This document shows, one piece after another, positions 1 through 9,200 of a stretch of DNA of 64,000 bases. Below the pieces are notes generated by a model. That model worked only from the letters and a program-made list of their open reading frames with translations, was not told the origin of the DNA and did not search any database. The translations under genes and the position numbers were made by a program. The stretch lies in contig NZ_CP023202.1 of NCBI RefSeq assembly GCF_000220705.2, positions 2,976,001 through 3,040,000 on the forward strand. The letters are read 5' to 3'. Position 1 is the first letter of the stretch, and each line of letters opens with the position of its first letter. Source of the DNA: Streptomyces xinghaiensis S187. GTDB taxonomy: Bacteria > Actinomycetota > Actinomycetes > Streptomycetales > Streptomycetaceae.

Positions 1-580
1 AGACGGGGTCGATGGCGCCGGTGTCGCCGGAGCAGGCCCTGATGTCGTTGGCGCCGATGTCGATCGTCACGTACGCGACGCTGCCCTTGTGCTCGTACAG
101 GGCCTGGAGGGCGGCGTCGAGCTGGGAGGCCGCGTCGGGGTAGTCGCACTTGCCGCCGCCGATGAACGTCTCGGTGGTCTCCCCGGAGCAGCCGAGGCGT
201 ATGTGTTCGAGACCGGGGTTGCTCTTCTTGAGGGTCTCGAACAGCTTGTCGGTGTAGGCGACGTCCGTGTCCTTGCCGGCATCCGGCTGGTAGCCGGAGG
301 CGAGGGAGTCACCGAGGGAGACGTAATAGGTCGCGCCCCGGCCGGACTTGCCGCTGTCCGCTCCGTCCGCGCAGTCGGCGGCGGCCGCGCCGGAGGCACC
401 GAACAGGACGGCCGCGGTGGCGGCGGCGAGCAGTCCGCCGCCCCGGAGCCCGGGGACGGAGGAGGCCCGTCGCCGTCCCGGTTCCGGGCGGCCGGCGGCG
501 GAGGCCGGGGCGGGCGGTGGCGCGGAGGCCGCGGGGCGGGCGGCGCGGGACAAGCGGGTGAGCCGCCGTATCAGGGTCAT
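1..580 (-). CDS. secreted SGNH/GDSL-family esterase (partial, 3' end outside window)
   Basis: The first 193 codons of a minus-strand gene, read from an ATG at 580; the C-terminus lies beyond base 1. A long Arg/Pro-rich N-terminus precedes a hydrophobic stretch (LLAAATAAVLFGASGAAAA), consistent with a secretion signal, followed directly by a Cys-containing mature start. The family nucleophile block appears as YVSLGDSLASGYQP (block I, Ser nucleophile in GDS), then a Gly/Cys block (IRLGCSGETT), then the IGANDI block that supplies the oxyanion Asn. This order is that of SGNH hydrolases of the Streptomyces lipase/esterase type (known family: extracellular ester hydrolysis). The catalytic Asp/His near the C-terminus cannot be seen. 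A start closer to the hydrophobic segment is possible because the N-terminal region is unusually long for a signal peptide. Confidence 0.85.
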   Translation of the reverse strand, partial: MTLIRRLTRLSRAARPAASAPPPAPASAAGRPEPGRRRASSVPGLRGGGLLAAATAAVLFGASGAAAADCADGADSGKSGRGATYYVSLGDSLASGYQPDAGKDTDVAYTDKLFETLKKSNPGLEHIRLGCSGETTETFIGGGKCDYPDAASQLDAALQALYEHKGSVAYVTIDIGANDIRACSGDTGAIDPV

Positions 581-1269
581 CGGCTGGAACTTCCTTCGGT
601 GGCGGTGGCGGTGACGGTCGCGGTGGAGCGGGACGGGGAAGGGGCGACCCGGAACCGGTGCCGGCAGCACGGCCGCGGCGCGGAGTACGGGGCGCGCCTC
701 TCGCGGCCCCGTCCCTCACGGCCGGTACGGAGTTACGGGGCGGCGCGGCGCATTTCGGGATCGTACGCCGGGGTCATCCCGGGAAAAAGGGGCGGCCCTT
801 CGCGGCGGGGCAGCCGGTCGTGCCCGTTCGCCGCCGGGCCCGGCCCGCCGGCTGTCCTCGCGTCCCGGCGGGCCGCAAGCCGCCGCGGTACTCCGCAGGA
901 CTCCGGCGACGGCCCTCACCTGGCCGGTTGCGGTGGCACGGCCGCTGGGCGGAGCCGGGCGCCGGCCGCCGTTGCGGTTCCGGCGTCCCGGTCCAGGCGC
1001 CCGGGGGTTGCCCGCGCTCCGGGCAGAGAGCCGGGGTCTCCGGGATCTGGACGCGCGGCTCCCCGGGCAGGCCCGGGGCCCGGCCCAGGGCGTTCCCGGG
1101 GCCGGGCACCGGTTCACCGGTACGCGCGGGGAGGGGGCCGGTGCCGCCCGGGTCCGGGCCGGATTGCGGGGTGAGCGTCTTCGCGGTTCCCGCCTCCGGC
1201 TTCCGGTGTGCCGCCTCGGGAGGTGGTGACGGCTTCCGGGCGCGCGGGGCGCGCGGGGCGGGTGGCCCG
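581..1269. other. gene-free stretch between the esterase and htpX
   Basis: About 690 bases that hold no convincing gene. All open frames here are Arg/Pro/Gly-rich shadow translations without a recognisable domain or ribosome site. The esterase promoter should lie at the left end and the htpX transcription end at the right. G+C-rich repeats (for example GCGCGCGGGGCGCGCGGGG near 1240) could form a terminator stem for htpX, but I see no clean hairpin. Confidence 0.5.
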
Positions 1270-2127
1270 TCAGCGGCCGCCCGCCATGCGCTCCAGCCGG
1301 GCCACGCGCTCGGCCATCGGCGGATGGGTCGAGAAGAGTTTCGACACCGTGCCGGGGCGGAACGGGTTGACGATCATCATGTGGCTCGCCGTCTCCAGGC
1401 GCGGTTCGGGCGGCAGCGGCAGCTGCTTCGTCCCCGCGTCGAGCTTGCGGAGGGCGCTGGCCAGGGCCAGCGGGTCACCGGTCATCCCGGCGCCCGACGC
1501 GTCGGCCTCGTACTCGCGGGACCGGCTGACCGCGAGCTGGATGAGGAAGGCCGCGAGCGGGCCCAGCAGCATGATCAGCAGGAAGCCGAAGAGGCCGGGG
1601 CCCTCGTCGTCGTCGGTGCGGCCGAACGGGATCAGCCAGGCGAAGTTCACCAGGAACATCACGACGGAGGCGAGGGCACCGGCGACCGAGGAGATCAAGA
1701 TGTCGCGGTTGTAGACGTGGCTCAGCTCATGGCCGAGGACGCCGCGCAGCTCGCGCTCGGTGAGGATGCGGAGGATGCCGTCGGTGCAGCAGACAGCCGC
1801 ATGGCGCGGATTGCGGCCGGTCGCAAACGCGTTCGGTGCCTGGGTCGGGGAGATGTAGAGCCGCGGCATGGGCTGCCGTGCGGCGGTGGAGAGTTCACGG
1901 ACGATGCGGTAGAGCTGCGGGGCCTCGAACTCGCTCACGGGCCGGGCCCGCATCGCGCGCAGGGCGAGCTTGTCGCTGTTCCAGTACGCGTAGGCGTTGG
2001 TACCGAGCGCCACGAGCACCGCGACGGCGAGGCCCGTACGGCCGAAGAGGCCACCAATGGCGATGATCAGTGCCGACAGTGCGCCGAGGAGTACGGCGGT
2101 CTTCAGCCCGTTGTGCCGGCGGTGCAC
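1270..2127 (-). CDS. htpX: HtpX-type M48 membrane zinc metalloprotease
   Basis: A 285-residue integral membrane protease; the HtpX family degrades misfolded membrane proteins in envelope stress. Two N-terminal membrane segments lie at about residues 8-28 and 31-47. The zinc motif HELSH is at residues 133-137, followed by two more hydrophobic segments (about 143-168 and 180-200). The third zinc ligand sits in the SREYEADASG motif at about residue 205. Length and order match family M48B. I chose the GTG at 2127 because AGGAGGGC sits just upstream and the protein begins MHRRHNGLKTAVLLG as in other streptomycete HtpX; a longer frame exists but adds only low-complexity sequence. It is a single gene, separated from the nuo2 operon by 464 bases. 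Confidence 0.93.
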   Translation of the reverse strand: MHRRHNGLKTAVLLGALSALIIAIGGLFGRTGLAVAVLVALGTNAYAYWNSDKLALRAMRARPVSEFEAPQLYRIVRELSTAARQPMPRLYISPTQAPNAFATGRNPRHAAVCCTDGILRILTERELRGVLGHELSHVYNRDILISSVAGALASVVMFLVNFAWLIPFGRTDDDEGPGLFGFLLIMLLGPLAAFLIQLAVSRSREYEADASGAGMTGDPLALASALRKLDAGTKQLPLPPEPRLETASHMMIVNPFRPGTVSKLFSTHPPMAERVARLERMAGGR

Positions 2128-2591
2128 GGTACGCCCTCCTGGTGCTGTGGTGGGGAACTTGCCGCTCTGTGCTCCACCTTCCAGTGGCCCCTGTCCTTCC
2201 CGGTCAACGCCGGGCGGGGGTGGTGAGTTCCCAGGTGGTCGCGGGGGTGCACGGGCACCGCGGGGCGAGCGCGGGGGCGTCCGGCCGCCCGGGACCGCGG
2301 CTCGCCGGGCCCGTGACCGCGGGGAGCGCGCTCCGGCGTGCGCCCCGGGGGAGCAGGGAGGACGGCCCGGTGACCATGCGTGCGGAGAGCCCTGCACCGC
2401 CGCTGCCGGACGCGCTGTGGAGCGGGCCGTACGGCCGCCGGGTCTGCGGGTCTGGCCTGCCGGGTCCGGCGGCGTGGCGACCGGTGGCCCGCGCTGCTGC
2501 CCTGCGCGGCCCGGGCGGGGGGCCGTGCGGCAACCGGCGCGTCCCGCCCGCCTGCCGGTGCCCGGGCGGGGCGCGGCGGGCCCGCGTCAGC
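2128..2591. other. gene-free stretch between htpX and nuoN2
   Basis: This 464-base region lies upstream of htpX and downstream of nuoN2, both read leftward. It should hold the end of the nuo2 transcript and the htpX promoter. The right part has overlapping inverted G+C repeats (around 2530-2585) that could terminate nuo2 transcription, but no unambiguous stem was found. No gene is supported. Confidence 0.5.
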
Positions 2592-4229
2592 TCACAGCAG
2601 GGCGGCGGTGGCGAAGCGCAGGACGAGCTGCGGTGCGCCGGAGAGAACGACGCCCAGGACGGCGGCGAGGCCGATGGCGGCGGCGAGGGGAGCCGGGGCC
2701 CTCGACGGCCGGGCCGGTGTGACGGCCGGTGCGGCGACGGAAGCGGTGGCCGGGGTGGGGGTGTTCGCGGGTCCACCGGCAGCAGGCTTCGCGGCCGCCG
2801 CGGCGGCCGTCGCCGCCGTACCCCCCGGAGCCCCGGCCGGAACCGGCTCCGCGGCCGGCTCCGGGGCGGGGGCGCGGAAGAGGACCGCCGTCCAGCGGAG
2901 GTAGTAGTAGAGCGCGATCACGACGTTCACGGCCATGACGACCGCGAGCCAGCCGAGCCCGGCCTCGACCGCCGCCGAGAAGACCGCCACCTTGGCGAAG
3001 AGCCCGATGATCCCCGGCGGCAGCCCCGCGAGGGCGAGCAGGAAGAAGCCCAGGGAGAGCGCGGACAGCGGGCGGGCGGCCCACAGGCCCCGGAAGTCGG
3101 TGATCCGGCCCTCCGGATGCGCGCGGGCGACCAGGGCGGTGACGCCGAAGGCACCGAGGTTCACCACCGCGTACATCAGGGCGTAGGCGACGGTGGTGCC
3201 GATGGCGTCGTTCGGGTCGTCCGTGTACGCGGCGGCGGCGATCGGCACCAGGAGGTAACCGGCCTGGCCGACGGACGACCAGGCCAGCAGGCGGACGGCG
3301 CTGTGTGCGCGGCCGGGGTTCTGGCGCAGCGCGGCCGCGTTGCCGGCCGTCATGGTGAGCGCGGCGAGCACGGCGACGACCGGTCCCCAGACCTCCGCGT
3401 GCGAGGGGAACGCCAGTACGGCCACCAGGATCAGCCCGGAGAACCCGGCCGCCTTGCCGACCACCGACAGATAGCCCGCGACGGGCACCGGCGCACCCAC
3501 GTAGGTGTCGGGCACCCAGAAGTGGAAGGGCGCGGCGGCCGTCTTGAAGGCGAAGCCGACGAGGGTGAGGGCGACACCCGCGGTGGCGAGGGTGGACAGC
3601 TGTGCGGGCACCGCGTCGAGGCCGTCCGCGACCCGCGAAAGGTGCATCGCTCCGGTGGCCGCGTACACGAAGCTCACGCCGAGCAGCATGACGGCGGTGG
3701 CGGCCACGGACGACAGGAAGAACTTGAGCGCCGCCTCCGAGGAGAGCCGGCTCCCGCGGCGCAGGCCGACGAGGGCGAAGGCGGGCAGGGAGGCGACCTC
3801 CAGGGCGACGACCAGCGTCGCCAGATCGCGCGAGGCGGGCAGCAGGGCGGCACCGGCGGCCGAGGCGAGCAGCAGGAACCAGTACTCGCCGGCGGGGAGG
3901 CCGAGGTCCCGGACGGTGTGCACGGACAGCAGGGCCGTCAGCAGCGCCCCGCCCAGCACGAGGAACTGGATGGCGAGCGCGAACGGGTCGGCCGCGTAAC
4001 TGCAGGTGTCCGGCGCGGTCGTGAGGCAGAAGGTGCGCCGGTCGCCGTCGAGCAGCGGCAGCAGCGACAGCACCGCGAGGACGAGGCCCCCGAGCGCGAG
4101 GGCGCCGAGCAGCGGCTTGCGGCGCTCGGGGAGGAAGAGGTCGGCGACGAGCACCACCAGGGCGGCACCGGCGGCGATGGCGGGCGGGGCGATCGCGAGC
4201 CAGTCGACGGACTGGACGAGGGAGGTCAT
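2592..4229 (-). CDS. nuoN2: second complex I subunit N (membrane antiporter-like)
   Basis: A 545-residue polytopic protein of the NuoN/Mrp-antiporter family, one of the three proton-pumping subunits of the membrane arm. The core contains the family's conserved Lys helices, such as FLPERRKPLL at the N-terminus and LLAWSSVGQAGYL in the middle. It is the last gene of the nuo2 operon and its ATG overlaps the nuoM2 stop (ATGA). Oddity: between the penultimate and last membrane helices there is an Ala/Pro/Thr-rich insertion of about 60 residues (about 451-512) not expected in NuoN, and the final helix follows it. The start is fixed by the ATGA overlap with nuoM2. Confidence 0.92.
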   Translation of the reverse strand: MTSLVQSVDWLAIAPPAIAAGAALVVLVADLFLPERRKPLLGALALGGLVLAVLSLLPLLDGDRRTFCLTTAPDTCSYAADPFALAIQFLVLGGALLTALLSVHTVRDLGLPAGEYWFLLLASAAGAALLPASRDLATLVVALEVASLPAFALVGLRRGSRLSSEAALKFFLSSVAATAVMLLGVSFVYAATGAMHLSRVADGLDAVPAQLSTLATAGVALTLVGFAFKTAAAPFHFWVPDTYVGAPVPVAGYLSVVGKAAGFSGLILVAVLAFPSHAEVWGPVVAVLAALTMTAGNAAALRQNPGRAHSAVRLLAWSSVGQAGYLLVPIAAAAYTDDPNDAIGTTVAYALMYAVVNLGAFGVTALVARAHPEGRITDFRGLWAARPLSALSLGFFLLALAGLPPGIIGLFAKVAVFSAAVEAGLGWLAVVMAVNVVIALYYYLRWTAVLFRAPAPEPAAEPVPAGAPGGTAATAAAAAAKPAAGGPANTPTPATASVAAPAVTPARPSRAPAPLAAAIGLAAVLGVVLSGAPQLVLRFATAALL

Positions 4230-5842
4230 CGGCTGCCTCCGGTCAGGAGCGTCTGCACGGCCGGATCGGTCAGGCCGAGGAGGACGGCGGGCCAGAGGCC
4301 GGCGAGGACGGTGAGGACGACGAGCGGGGTCCAGGCGGCGAACTCGTGGCCGCGGACATCGGTGAACACGGCGGGTGCGGCCTCGCCGCCGTCGGGTCCG
4401 TCGCCCATGCAGACGCGGCGGACGACGACGAGCAGATACGCGGCGGTGAGCAGGGTGCCGAGGGCCCCCGCCGACATGAAGACGAGGAAGGCGGGGCGGC
4501 TCAGGCCCTCGGCGGGCCGGAAGGCCCCGAAGAGGGTCAGCATCTCGCCCCAGAATCCCGCGAGTCCGGGGAGACCGAGGGAGGCGACGGCGGCGAAGGC
4601 GAGCAGCCCGCCGAGGCGGGGGGCGCGGCCGTAGAGGGCGCCCCCGGAGACACCGGCGAGACGGTCCAGGTCGGCGGTGCCGTAGCGCTCCTTGACCGCG
4701 CCGACGAGGAAGAAGAGGAGGCCGGTGATCAGGCCGTGGGCGACGTTGGCGAACAGGGCGCCGTTGACGCCGGTGGGGGTGAGGGTGGCGATGCCGAGCA
4801 GCACGAAGCCCATGTGGCCGACGGAGGAGTAGGCGATCAGGCGTTTCAGGTCGCCGCCCGCGCCGCTGCGCGCCAGGGCCAGGCAGGCGAGGGACCCGTA
4901 GACGATGCCGGCGGCGGCGAAGGCGGCCAGATACGGGGCGAGGGTCAGCATCCCGTCGGGGGCGATGGGCAGCGCGATGCGGACGAAGCCGTAGGTGCCC
5001 ATCTTCAGCAGGACGCCGGCGAGGAGCACGGAGCCGGTGGTGGGGGCGGCGGTGTGGGCGTCGGGGAGCCAGCTGTGCAGCGGCCACATCGGGGTCTTCA
5101 CGGCGAGGCCGATGCCGATGGCGAGGACCGCGATCAGTTGCGTGGTGTGACCGATCGACGACCCGTTGTCAGCGGCGAGTGCCACCATGTCGAACGTGCC
5201 GCCGCGGAGACCGAGGAGGAGGAGGCCGAGCAGCATCACGACGGAGCCGAGCAGCGTGTAGAGGATGAACTTCCAGGCCGCCCGTTCCCGGCCCTCGCCG
5301 CCCCAGCGGGCGATGAGGAAGTACATCGGGATGAGGACGGTCTCGAAGGCCAGGAAGAAGAGGAGGAGGTCGAGGACGGCGAAGGTGGCGAGGGTGCCGC
5401 CCTCCAGGAGGAGGAGCAGCGCCACATACCCCTTGGCAGAAGAAGAGGAAGCGGCGGAGGCGCCCGGGGTTCCGCCGGGCCCGCGGTAGTAGGCGTGGAC
5501 CGCGCAGAGGAAGGTCAGCAGCGAGGTCAGGACGAGAAGGGGGAGCGAGACGCCGTCGACGCCCAGGTGGATCCGGGTGTCCAGGGCGGGGATCCAGCTG
5601 ACGTCCGTGGTGGCCTGCATGCGCGCCGGGTCACCGCGGTCGAAGCCCGCGGCCAGGGCGATGGACAGCAGCAGGACGGCGCCGGTGACGGTGACGCCGT
5701 GGCGGAGCACGGCCTGTTCCGGGTCGCGGCCCCTGAGTCCGGGGGGCGCGGGGAGCAGGGCGGCGGCGGAGCCGAGCAGGGGGAGAAGGACGATCGCGAC
5801 GAGGAGGTACCGCATCACGGTGTCATTGAGCAGGCCACTCAC
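4226..5842 (-). CDS. nuoM2: second complex I subunit M (membrane antiporter-like)
   Basis: A 538-residue polytopic membrane protein of the NuoM/ND4 family. It carries the LFFLAFETVLIPMYFLI helix with the essential Glu, the WPLHSWLPDAHT loop typical of all three antiporter subunits, and RLIAYSSVGHMGFVLLG. These mark it as a proton-translocating module. It follows nuoL2 after only 3 bases and overlaps nuoN2 by 4. The ATG at 5842 is used here; an internal ATG nine codons on (MRYLLVAIVLLP) would also give a complete first helix. A short Ser/Ala/Gly-rich insertion (GPGGTPGASAASSSSAKG) sits in an early loop. Confidence 0.93.
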   Translation of the reverse strand: MSGLLNDTVMRYLLVAIVLLPLLGSAAALLPAPPGLRGRDPEQAVLRHGVTVTGAVLLLSIALAAGFDRGDPARMQATTDVSWIPALDTRIHLGVDGVSLPLLVLTSLLTFLCAVHAYYRGPGGTPGASAASSSSAKGYVALLLLLEGGTLATFAVLDLLLFFLAFETVLIPMYFLIARWGGEGRERAAWKFILYTLLGSVVMLLGLLLLGLRGGTFDMVALAADNGSSIGHTTQLIAVLAIGIGLAVKTPMWPLHSWLPDAHTAAPTTGSVLLAGVLLKMGTYGFVRIALPIAPDGMLTLAPYLAAFAAAGIVYGSLACLALARSGAGGDLKRLIAYSSVGHMGFVLLGIATLTPTGVNGALFANVAHGLITGLLFFLVGAVKERYGTADLDRLAGVSGGALYGRAPRLGGLLAFAAVASLGLPGLAGFWGEMLTLFGAFRPAEGLSRPAFLVFMSAGALGTLLTAAYLLVVVRRVCMGDGPDGGEAAPAVFTDVRGHEFAAWTPLVVLTVLAGLWPAVLLGLTDPAVQTLLTGGSR

Positions 5843-5845
5843 GGG

Positions 5846-8053
5846 TCACGCTCCGGTTCCGGTGGCGACGAGGACGGCGGCTACGGCCAGGACGACGGAG
5901 CCCGCGAGCAGGGCGCCCAGATAGGTCTGCACATTGCCGGTCTGGGCACGGCGGACGGCGGCGCCCAGGAGGCCCGGTCCGGCGGCGGCACCGCGGACGT
6001 AGGTCTCGACGACCTCGCGGTCGAGGAAGTTCACCAGGCGTGCGGCGGCGCGGACGGGGCGGACGAAGACCGCGGAGTAGAGCCGGTCGAGGTGGAAGCC
6101 GGCGGCGGCGTGCCGGTGCAGCGGGCCGAGGAGGAGCCGTCCGGGGTCGGCCGGGTCGGGGGCGGAGGCGATGTCCCCGTAGGCCGGTTCGTGGGTGGCG
6201 ATGGCCTCCGCCTCGGAGCGGGCGGGCTCCCCGGTCCCGGGGTGCGCGGGCACGGCCGCCGCCGGGAAGGGGCGGACCGCCGGGCGGGCCAGTGCCGTGG
6301 TGTGCCGCCAGGTGGCGTAGGTGAGGAGGATGCCGACGAGGGCGAGACCGGTGCCGAGGACGGAGGTGACCAGGGTCGGGGCGAGCGAGTCGCCGTCGAA
6401 CCAGCGGGGCAGCCACCCCACGGCGGCGCCGAGCCCGGCCGCGGGGAGGAACAGCACCCAGAGCACGGCGTTCATGACCACGGGCGTGGGGCCGTGGTGC
6501 GGGGTATTGGGCGTGAGACCGGGGGCGCCGGCCGCACCGGGCTCCCCGGCCGGGCCGGCGCCGGCCGGTGCGGAGCGCGCGTCCTCGCCGTCGTCCGGGA
6601 CGGTGGCCGCGGCCGGCTCCGTACTCCGGCCGGCGGCCGGTGTGGTTCCCGGGGCCGCGGCCGGAGCGGCGTCCGGAACGGCGTCCGGAGCGGCGGACGC
6701 GCGGGCGCCGGGGACGCCCATGAGGAGCCAGAGACGGGTGGCGTAGGCGGCGGTGAGGAGGGCGGTGAGCAGGCCGGCGGCGAGCACGATCCAGCCCGCG
6801 GCGGCCGGGATGCCCGGGGAGTCGCCGAGGGCGGTGTGCTCGGCGGCGCCCAGCACCGCCTCCTTGGAGAAGAAGCCGCTGAACGGCGGGACGGCGGCCA
6901 GGGCCAGCAGGGCGACCGTCATCGTCCAGAAGGCGTCGGGCGCACGCCGGCGCAGCTCCGGCATCCGGGACATGGCGGCGAGCGAGTTGGTCCCGGCGAC
7001 GTGGATGAGCACGCCCGCGCCGAGGAAGAGGAGGGCCTTGAACGCTCCGTGGGTGAGGAGGTGGAAGACGGCGGCACCGCGCTCGCCGACGGCCAGGGCC
7101 CCGGTCATATAGCCGAGCTGGCCCAGGGTGGAGTAGGCGAGGACGCGTTTGATGTCGTCCTGGGCGAGGGCGGCGAGCGCGGAGCCGGCCATCGTCACGG
7201 CGGCCATCAGCCCGAGGACGACGAGCGCGACGGCGGAGGAGGTGAAGACCGGCAGCAGCCGGGCGACGAAGTAGACACCGGCGGCGACCATCGTCGCGGC
7301 GTGGATCAGCGCGGAGACCGGCGTGGGGCCGGCCATCGCGTCGGGCAGCCAGGTGTGGAGCGGGAACTGCGCGGACTTGCCCGCCACGCCCGCGAGCAGC
7401 AGCAGCGCGATCAGGGTGGGATGGGCGAGCCCGTCACCGGAGGAGGCCGCGGTGAGGACGCCGCTGATGCGGAAGGTGCCGGCCTCGTCGGCGAGCGCGA
7501 ACAGGCCGATGAGGAGGGGCACGTCACCGAGCTTGGTGACGAGGAACGCCTTGAGGGAGGCGGCGCGGGCTGCCTCCGTCTCCCAGTAGTGGCCGACCAG
7601 GAAGTACGAGCAGATGCCCATGATTTCCCAGCCGACCAGCAGCACCATCAGATCGCCGGAGTAGACGACGAGCAGCATCGCGGCGGTGAAGAGGGAGACC
7701 AGGGCGGCGTAGGAGGCGTAGCGGGGGTCGTCCCGGAGGTAGCCGGTCGAGTAGAGCTGCACGCAGGTGGCGACGGTGCCGACGAGCACGGCGACCAGCA
7801 CCGCGAACCCGTCCAGGTGCAGGGCGAGATCGATCGGGACGGATCCGGTGGGCGTCAGCCGGGTCCCGGCGTCCAGGGCCTCGCCGCCGCCCTGGCGCAC
7901 GGCGGTGAACCCGGCCAGGATCGCGGCCGCGAGGGTCGGCAGCACGGCGAGGGGCCGCACGAAGCCGGGGGCCCGCCGGCCGGTGAGCAGGATCGCCGCG
8001 GCGCCGAGGAACGGCAGGAGGGGGACGAGGACGGCAAGGGTCGTGGTCGTCAC
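5846..8053 (-). CDS. nuoL2: second complex I subunit L (membrane antiporter-like)
   Basis: A 735-residue NuoL/ND5-family subunit with the long C-terminal part that anchors the lateral helix. Conserved pump residues are visible: Glu143 in GWEIMGICSYFL, Lys226 in AGKSAQFPLHTWLPDAM, the TP-x-SALIHAATMVAAG helix and DDIKRVLAYSTLGQLGYM. A GTG start at 8053 overlaps the nuoK2 stop (GTGA). Oddity: residues about 448-522 form an Ala/Pro/Gly/Thr-rich insertion between membrane helices, absent from the NuoL of the main operon in this window (646 residues). Role inferred: proton-pumping end of the second complex I. Confidence 0.93.
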   Translation of the reverse strand: MTTTTLAVLVPLLPFLGAAAILLTGRRAPGFVRPLAVLPTLAAAILAGFTAVRQGGGEALDAGTRLTPTGSVPIDLALHLDGFAVLVAVLVGTVATCVQLYSTGYLRDDPRYASYAALVSLFTAAMLLVVYSGDLMVLLVGWEIMGICSYFLVGHYWETEAARAASLKAFLVTKLGDVPLLIGLFALADEAGTFRISGVLTAASSGDGLAHPTLIALLLLAGVAGKSAQFPLHTWLPDAMAGPTPVSALIHAATMVAAGVYFVARLLPVFTSSAVALVVLGLMAAVTMAGSALAALAQDDIKRVLAYSTLGQLGYMTGALAVGERGAAVFHLLTHGAFKALLFLGAGVLIHVAGTNSLAAMSRMPELRRRAPDAFWTMTVALLALAAVPPFSGFFSKEAVLGAAEHTALGDSPGIPAAAGWIVLAAGLLTALLTAAYATRLWLLMGVPGARASAAPDAVPDAAPAAAPGTTPAAGRSTEPAAATVPDDGEDARSAPAGAGPAGEPGAAGAPGLTPNTPHHGPTPVVMNAVLWVLFLPAAGLGAAVGWLPRWFDGDSLAPTLVTSVLGTGLALVGILLTYATWRHTTALARPAVRPFPAAAVPAHPGTGEPARSEAEAIATHEPAYGDIASAPDPADPGRLLLGPLHRHAAAGFHLDRLYSAVFVRPVRAAARLVNFLDREVVETYVRGAAAGPGLLGAAVRRAQTGNVQTYLGALLAGSVVLAVAAVLVATGTGA

Positions 8054-8454
8054 GCGGCGGCCTCTGCCTTCTGTTCCGGTGCCTGCTGGGTGCCGTCCGC
8101 CGCCGCGGCGGTGGTCCCGTCCGGGCCGGTGTCCGGGCCGCGTCCGCCGGGTTCGGCGGTGTCCCGGAGCCGGTCGATGTCGGAGCTTCCCCGGTTGCGG
8201 TACACGAGGAGGACGATGGCGAGGCCGATGCCGATCTCGGCGGCGGCGATGGTGATGGTGAAGAGGGTCAGCGCCTGCCCGGCGTGCAGGGTGTCGCGGA
8301 GCCAGACGTCGAAGGCGACCAGGTTGAGGTTGACGGCGTTGAGCATCAGCTCGACCGACATGAGGACCAGGATCGCGTTGCGCCGGGCGAGGACGCCGTA
8401 GAGGCCGGTGCAGAAGAGGAGGGCGGCCAGCACGGCGGGATAGGCGAGATGCAT
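8050..8454 (-). CDS. nuoK2: second complex I subunit K
   Basis: A 134-residue protein with a three-helix NuoK core in the first 95 residues; the conserved Glu lies in LMSVELMLNAVNLNLVAF, with a second acidic residue in AAAEIGIGLAIVLLVYRN. These belong to the axis linking quinone reduction to pumping. After the core there is a polar Gly/Ala/Asp-rich tail of about 38 residues that the main NuoK (99 residues) lacks. The ATG at 8454 shares its A with the nuoJ2 stop (TGATG), and the end overlaps nuoL2. Confidence 0.93.
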   Translation of the reverse strand: MHLAYPAVLAALLFCTGLYGVLARRNAILVLMSVELMLNAVNLNLVAFDVWLRDTLHAGQALTLFTITIAAAEIGIGLAIVLLVYRNRGSSDIDRLRDTAEPGGRGPDTGPDGTTAAAADGTQQAPEQKAEAAA

Positions 8455-9200
8455 CAGCCCTGCTCCTTGTCGTCCCGGTCGCCGTTCCGGCCGGTGCCGC
8501 TCCCGTTCCCGGCGCTGCCGCCGCGCGTGCCGCCGGCGCTGCTTCCGGCACCGCCGCCGCGGCCGGTGGTGTTTCCGGACCGGCCCGGGGGCGGTGTGCC
8601 GGGGCCGGCCGGCGGAGTGGCCGGGGTGCCGTTTCTGCGGGAGAGGACGATCGCCCCGACGAGGGCGGCGAGCAGCAGCACGGACAGCGCCTCGAACGGC
8701 AGCACCCAGTGGCTGAACAGCATCCGGCCGGAGGCCTCCGTGCTGCCCCGCGCGGGCCCGTCCAGGTCGATCCAGGTGGTGCGGAAGGCGTCCACGACCA
8801 CCCAGACCAGGGTCACCGCGGCCACCGACGCAACCGCCAGCGCGACCGGGCGGTTGCCCGAATCCGCGTCCGGGGAGCGGCCGATGGGCGCCCTGGTCAG
8901 CATCAGCCCGAAGAGCAGCAGGACCACCACCGAGCCCACGTAGATCAGCACCTGCACCCAGGCGATGAACTCGGCCGTCAGCAGCAGGTACTCGACGGCC
9001 AGTCCGCCGAGCGCCACGACCAGCCAGAGCGCGGCGTGCACCAGTTGCCGGGTGGTGACGGTGACGACCGCAGCGCCCAGGGTGACCAGGCCAACCAGCA
9101 GGAAGGCGATCTCCACACCGGAGGTCGACAGAAAGCCCCGGGTCTGCTCGGAGGCGGCCAGGGTTCCGGCGGCGAGGAGCGCCGGACCGGTCCCGGTCAT
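8454..9200 (-). CDS. nuoJ2: second complex I subunit J
   Basis: A 248-residue NuoJ-family subunit with five predicted helices in roughly residues 25-195. It contains the AAVVTVTTRQLVHAALWLVV and WVQVLIYVGSVVVLLLFGLML helices that hold the family's Tyr/Gly break. The C-terminal 60 residues are a Gly/Pro/Ser/Asn-rich hydrophilic tail with no family counterpart. The ATG at 9200 overlaps the nuoI2 stop (ATGA), which fixes the start. A function in coupling is inferred from the family. Confidence 0.92.
   Translation of the reverse strand: MTGTGPALLAAGTLAASEQTRGFLSTSGVEIAFLLVGLVTLGAAVVTVTTRQLVHAALWLVVALGGLAVEYLLLTAEFIAWVQVLIYVGSVVVLLLFGLMLTRAPIGRSPDADSGNRPVALAVASVAAVTLVWVVVDAFRTTWIDLDGPARGSTEASGRMLFSHWVLPFEALSVLLLAALVGAIVLSRRNGTPATPPAGPGTPPPGRSGNTTGRGGGAGSSAGGTRGGSAGNGSGTGRNGDRDDKEQG

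Noticed and set aside
4346..8401. 1351-codon open frame on the plus strand across nuo2
   Set aside because: It is the antisense of nuoL2-nuoM2-nuoN2, with a Gly/Glu/Ala/Arg-only composition and no domain; typical shadow frame in high-G+C DNA.
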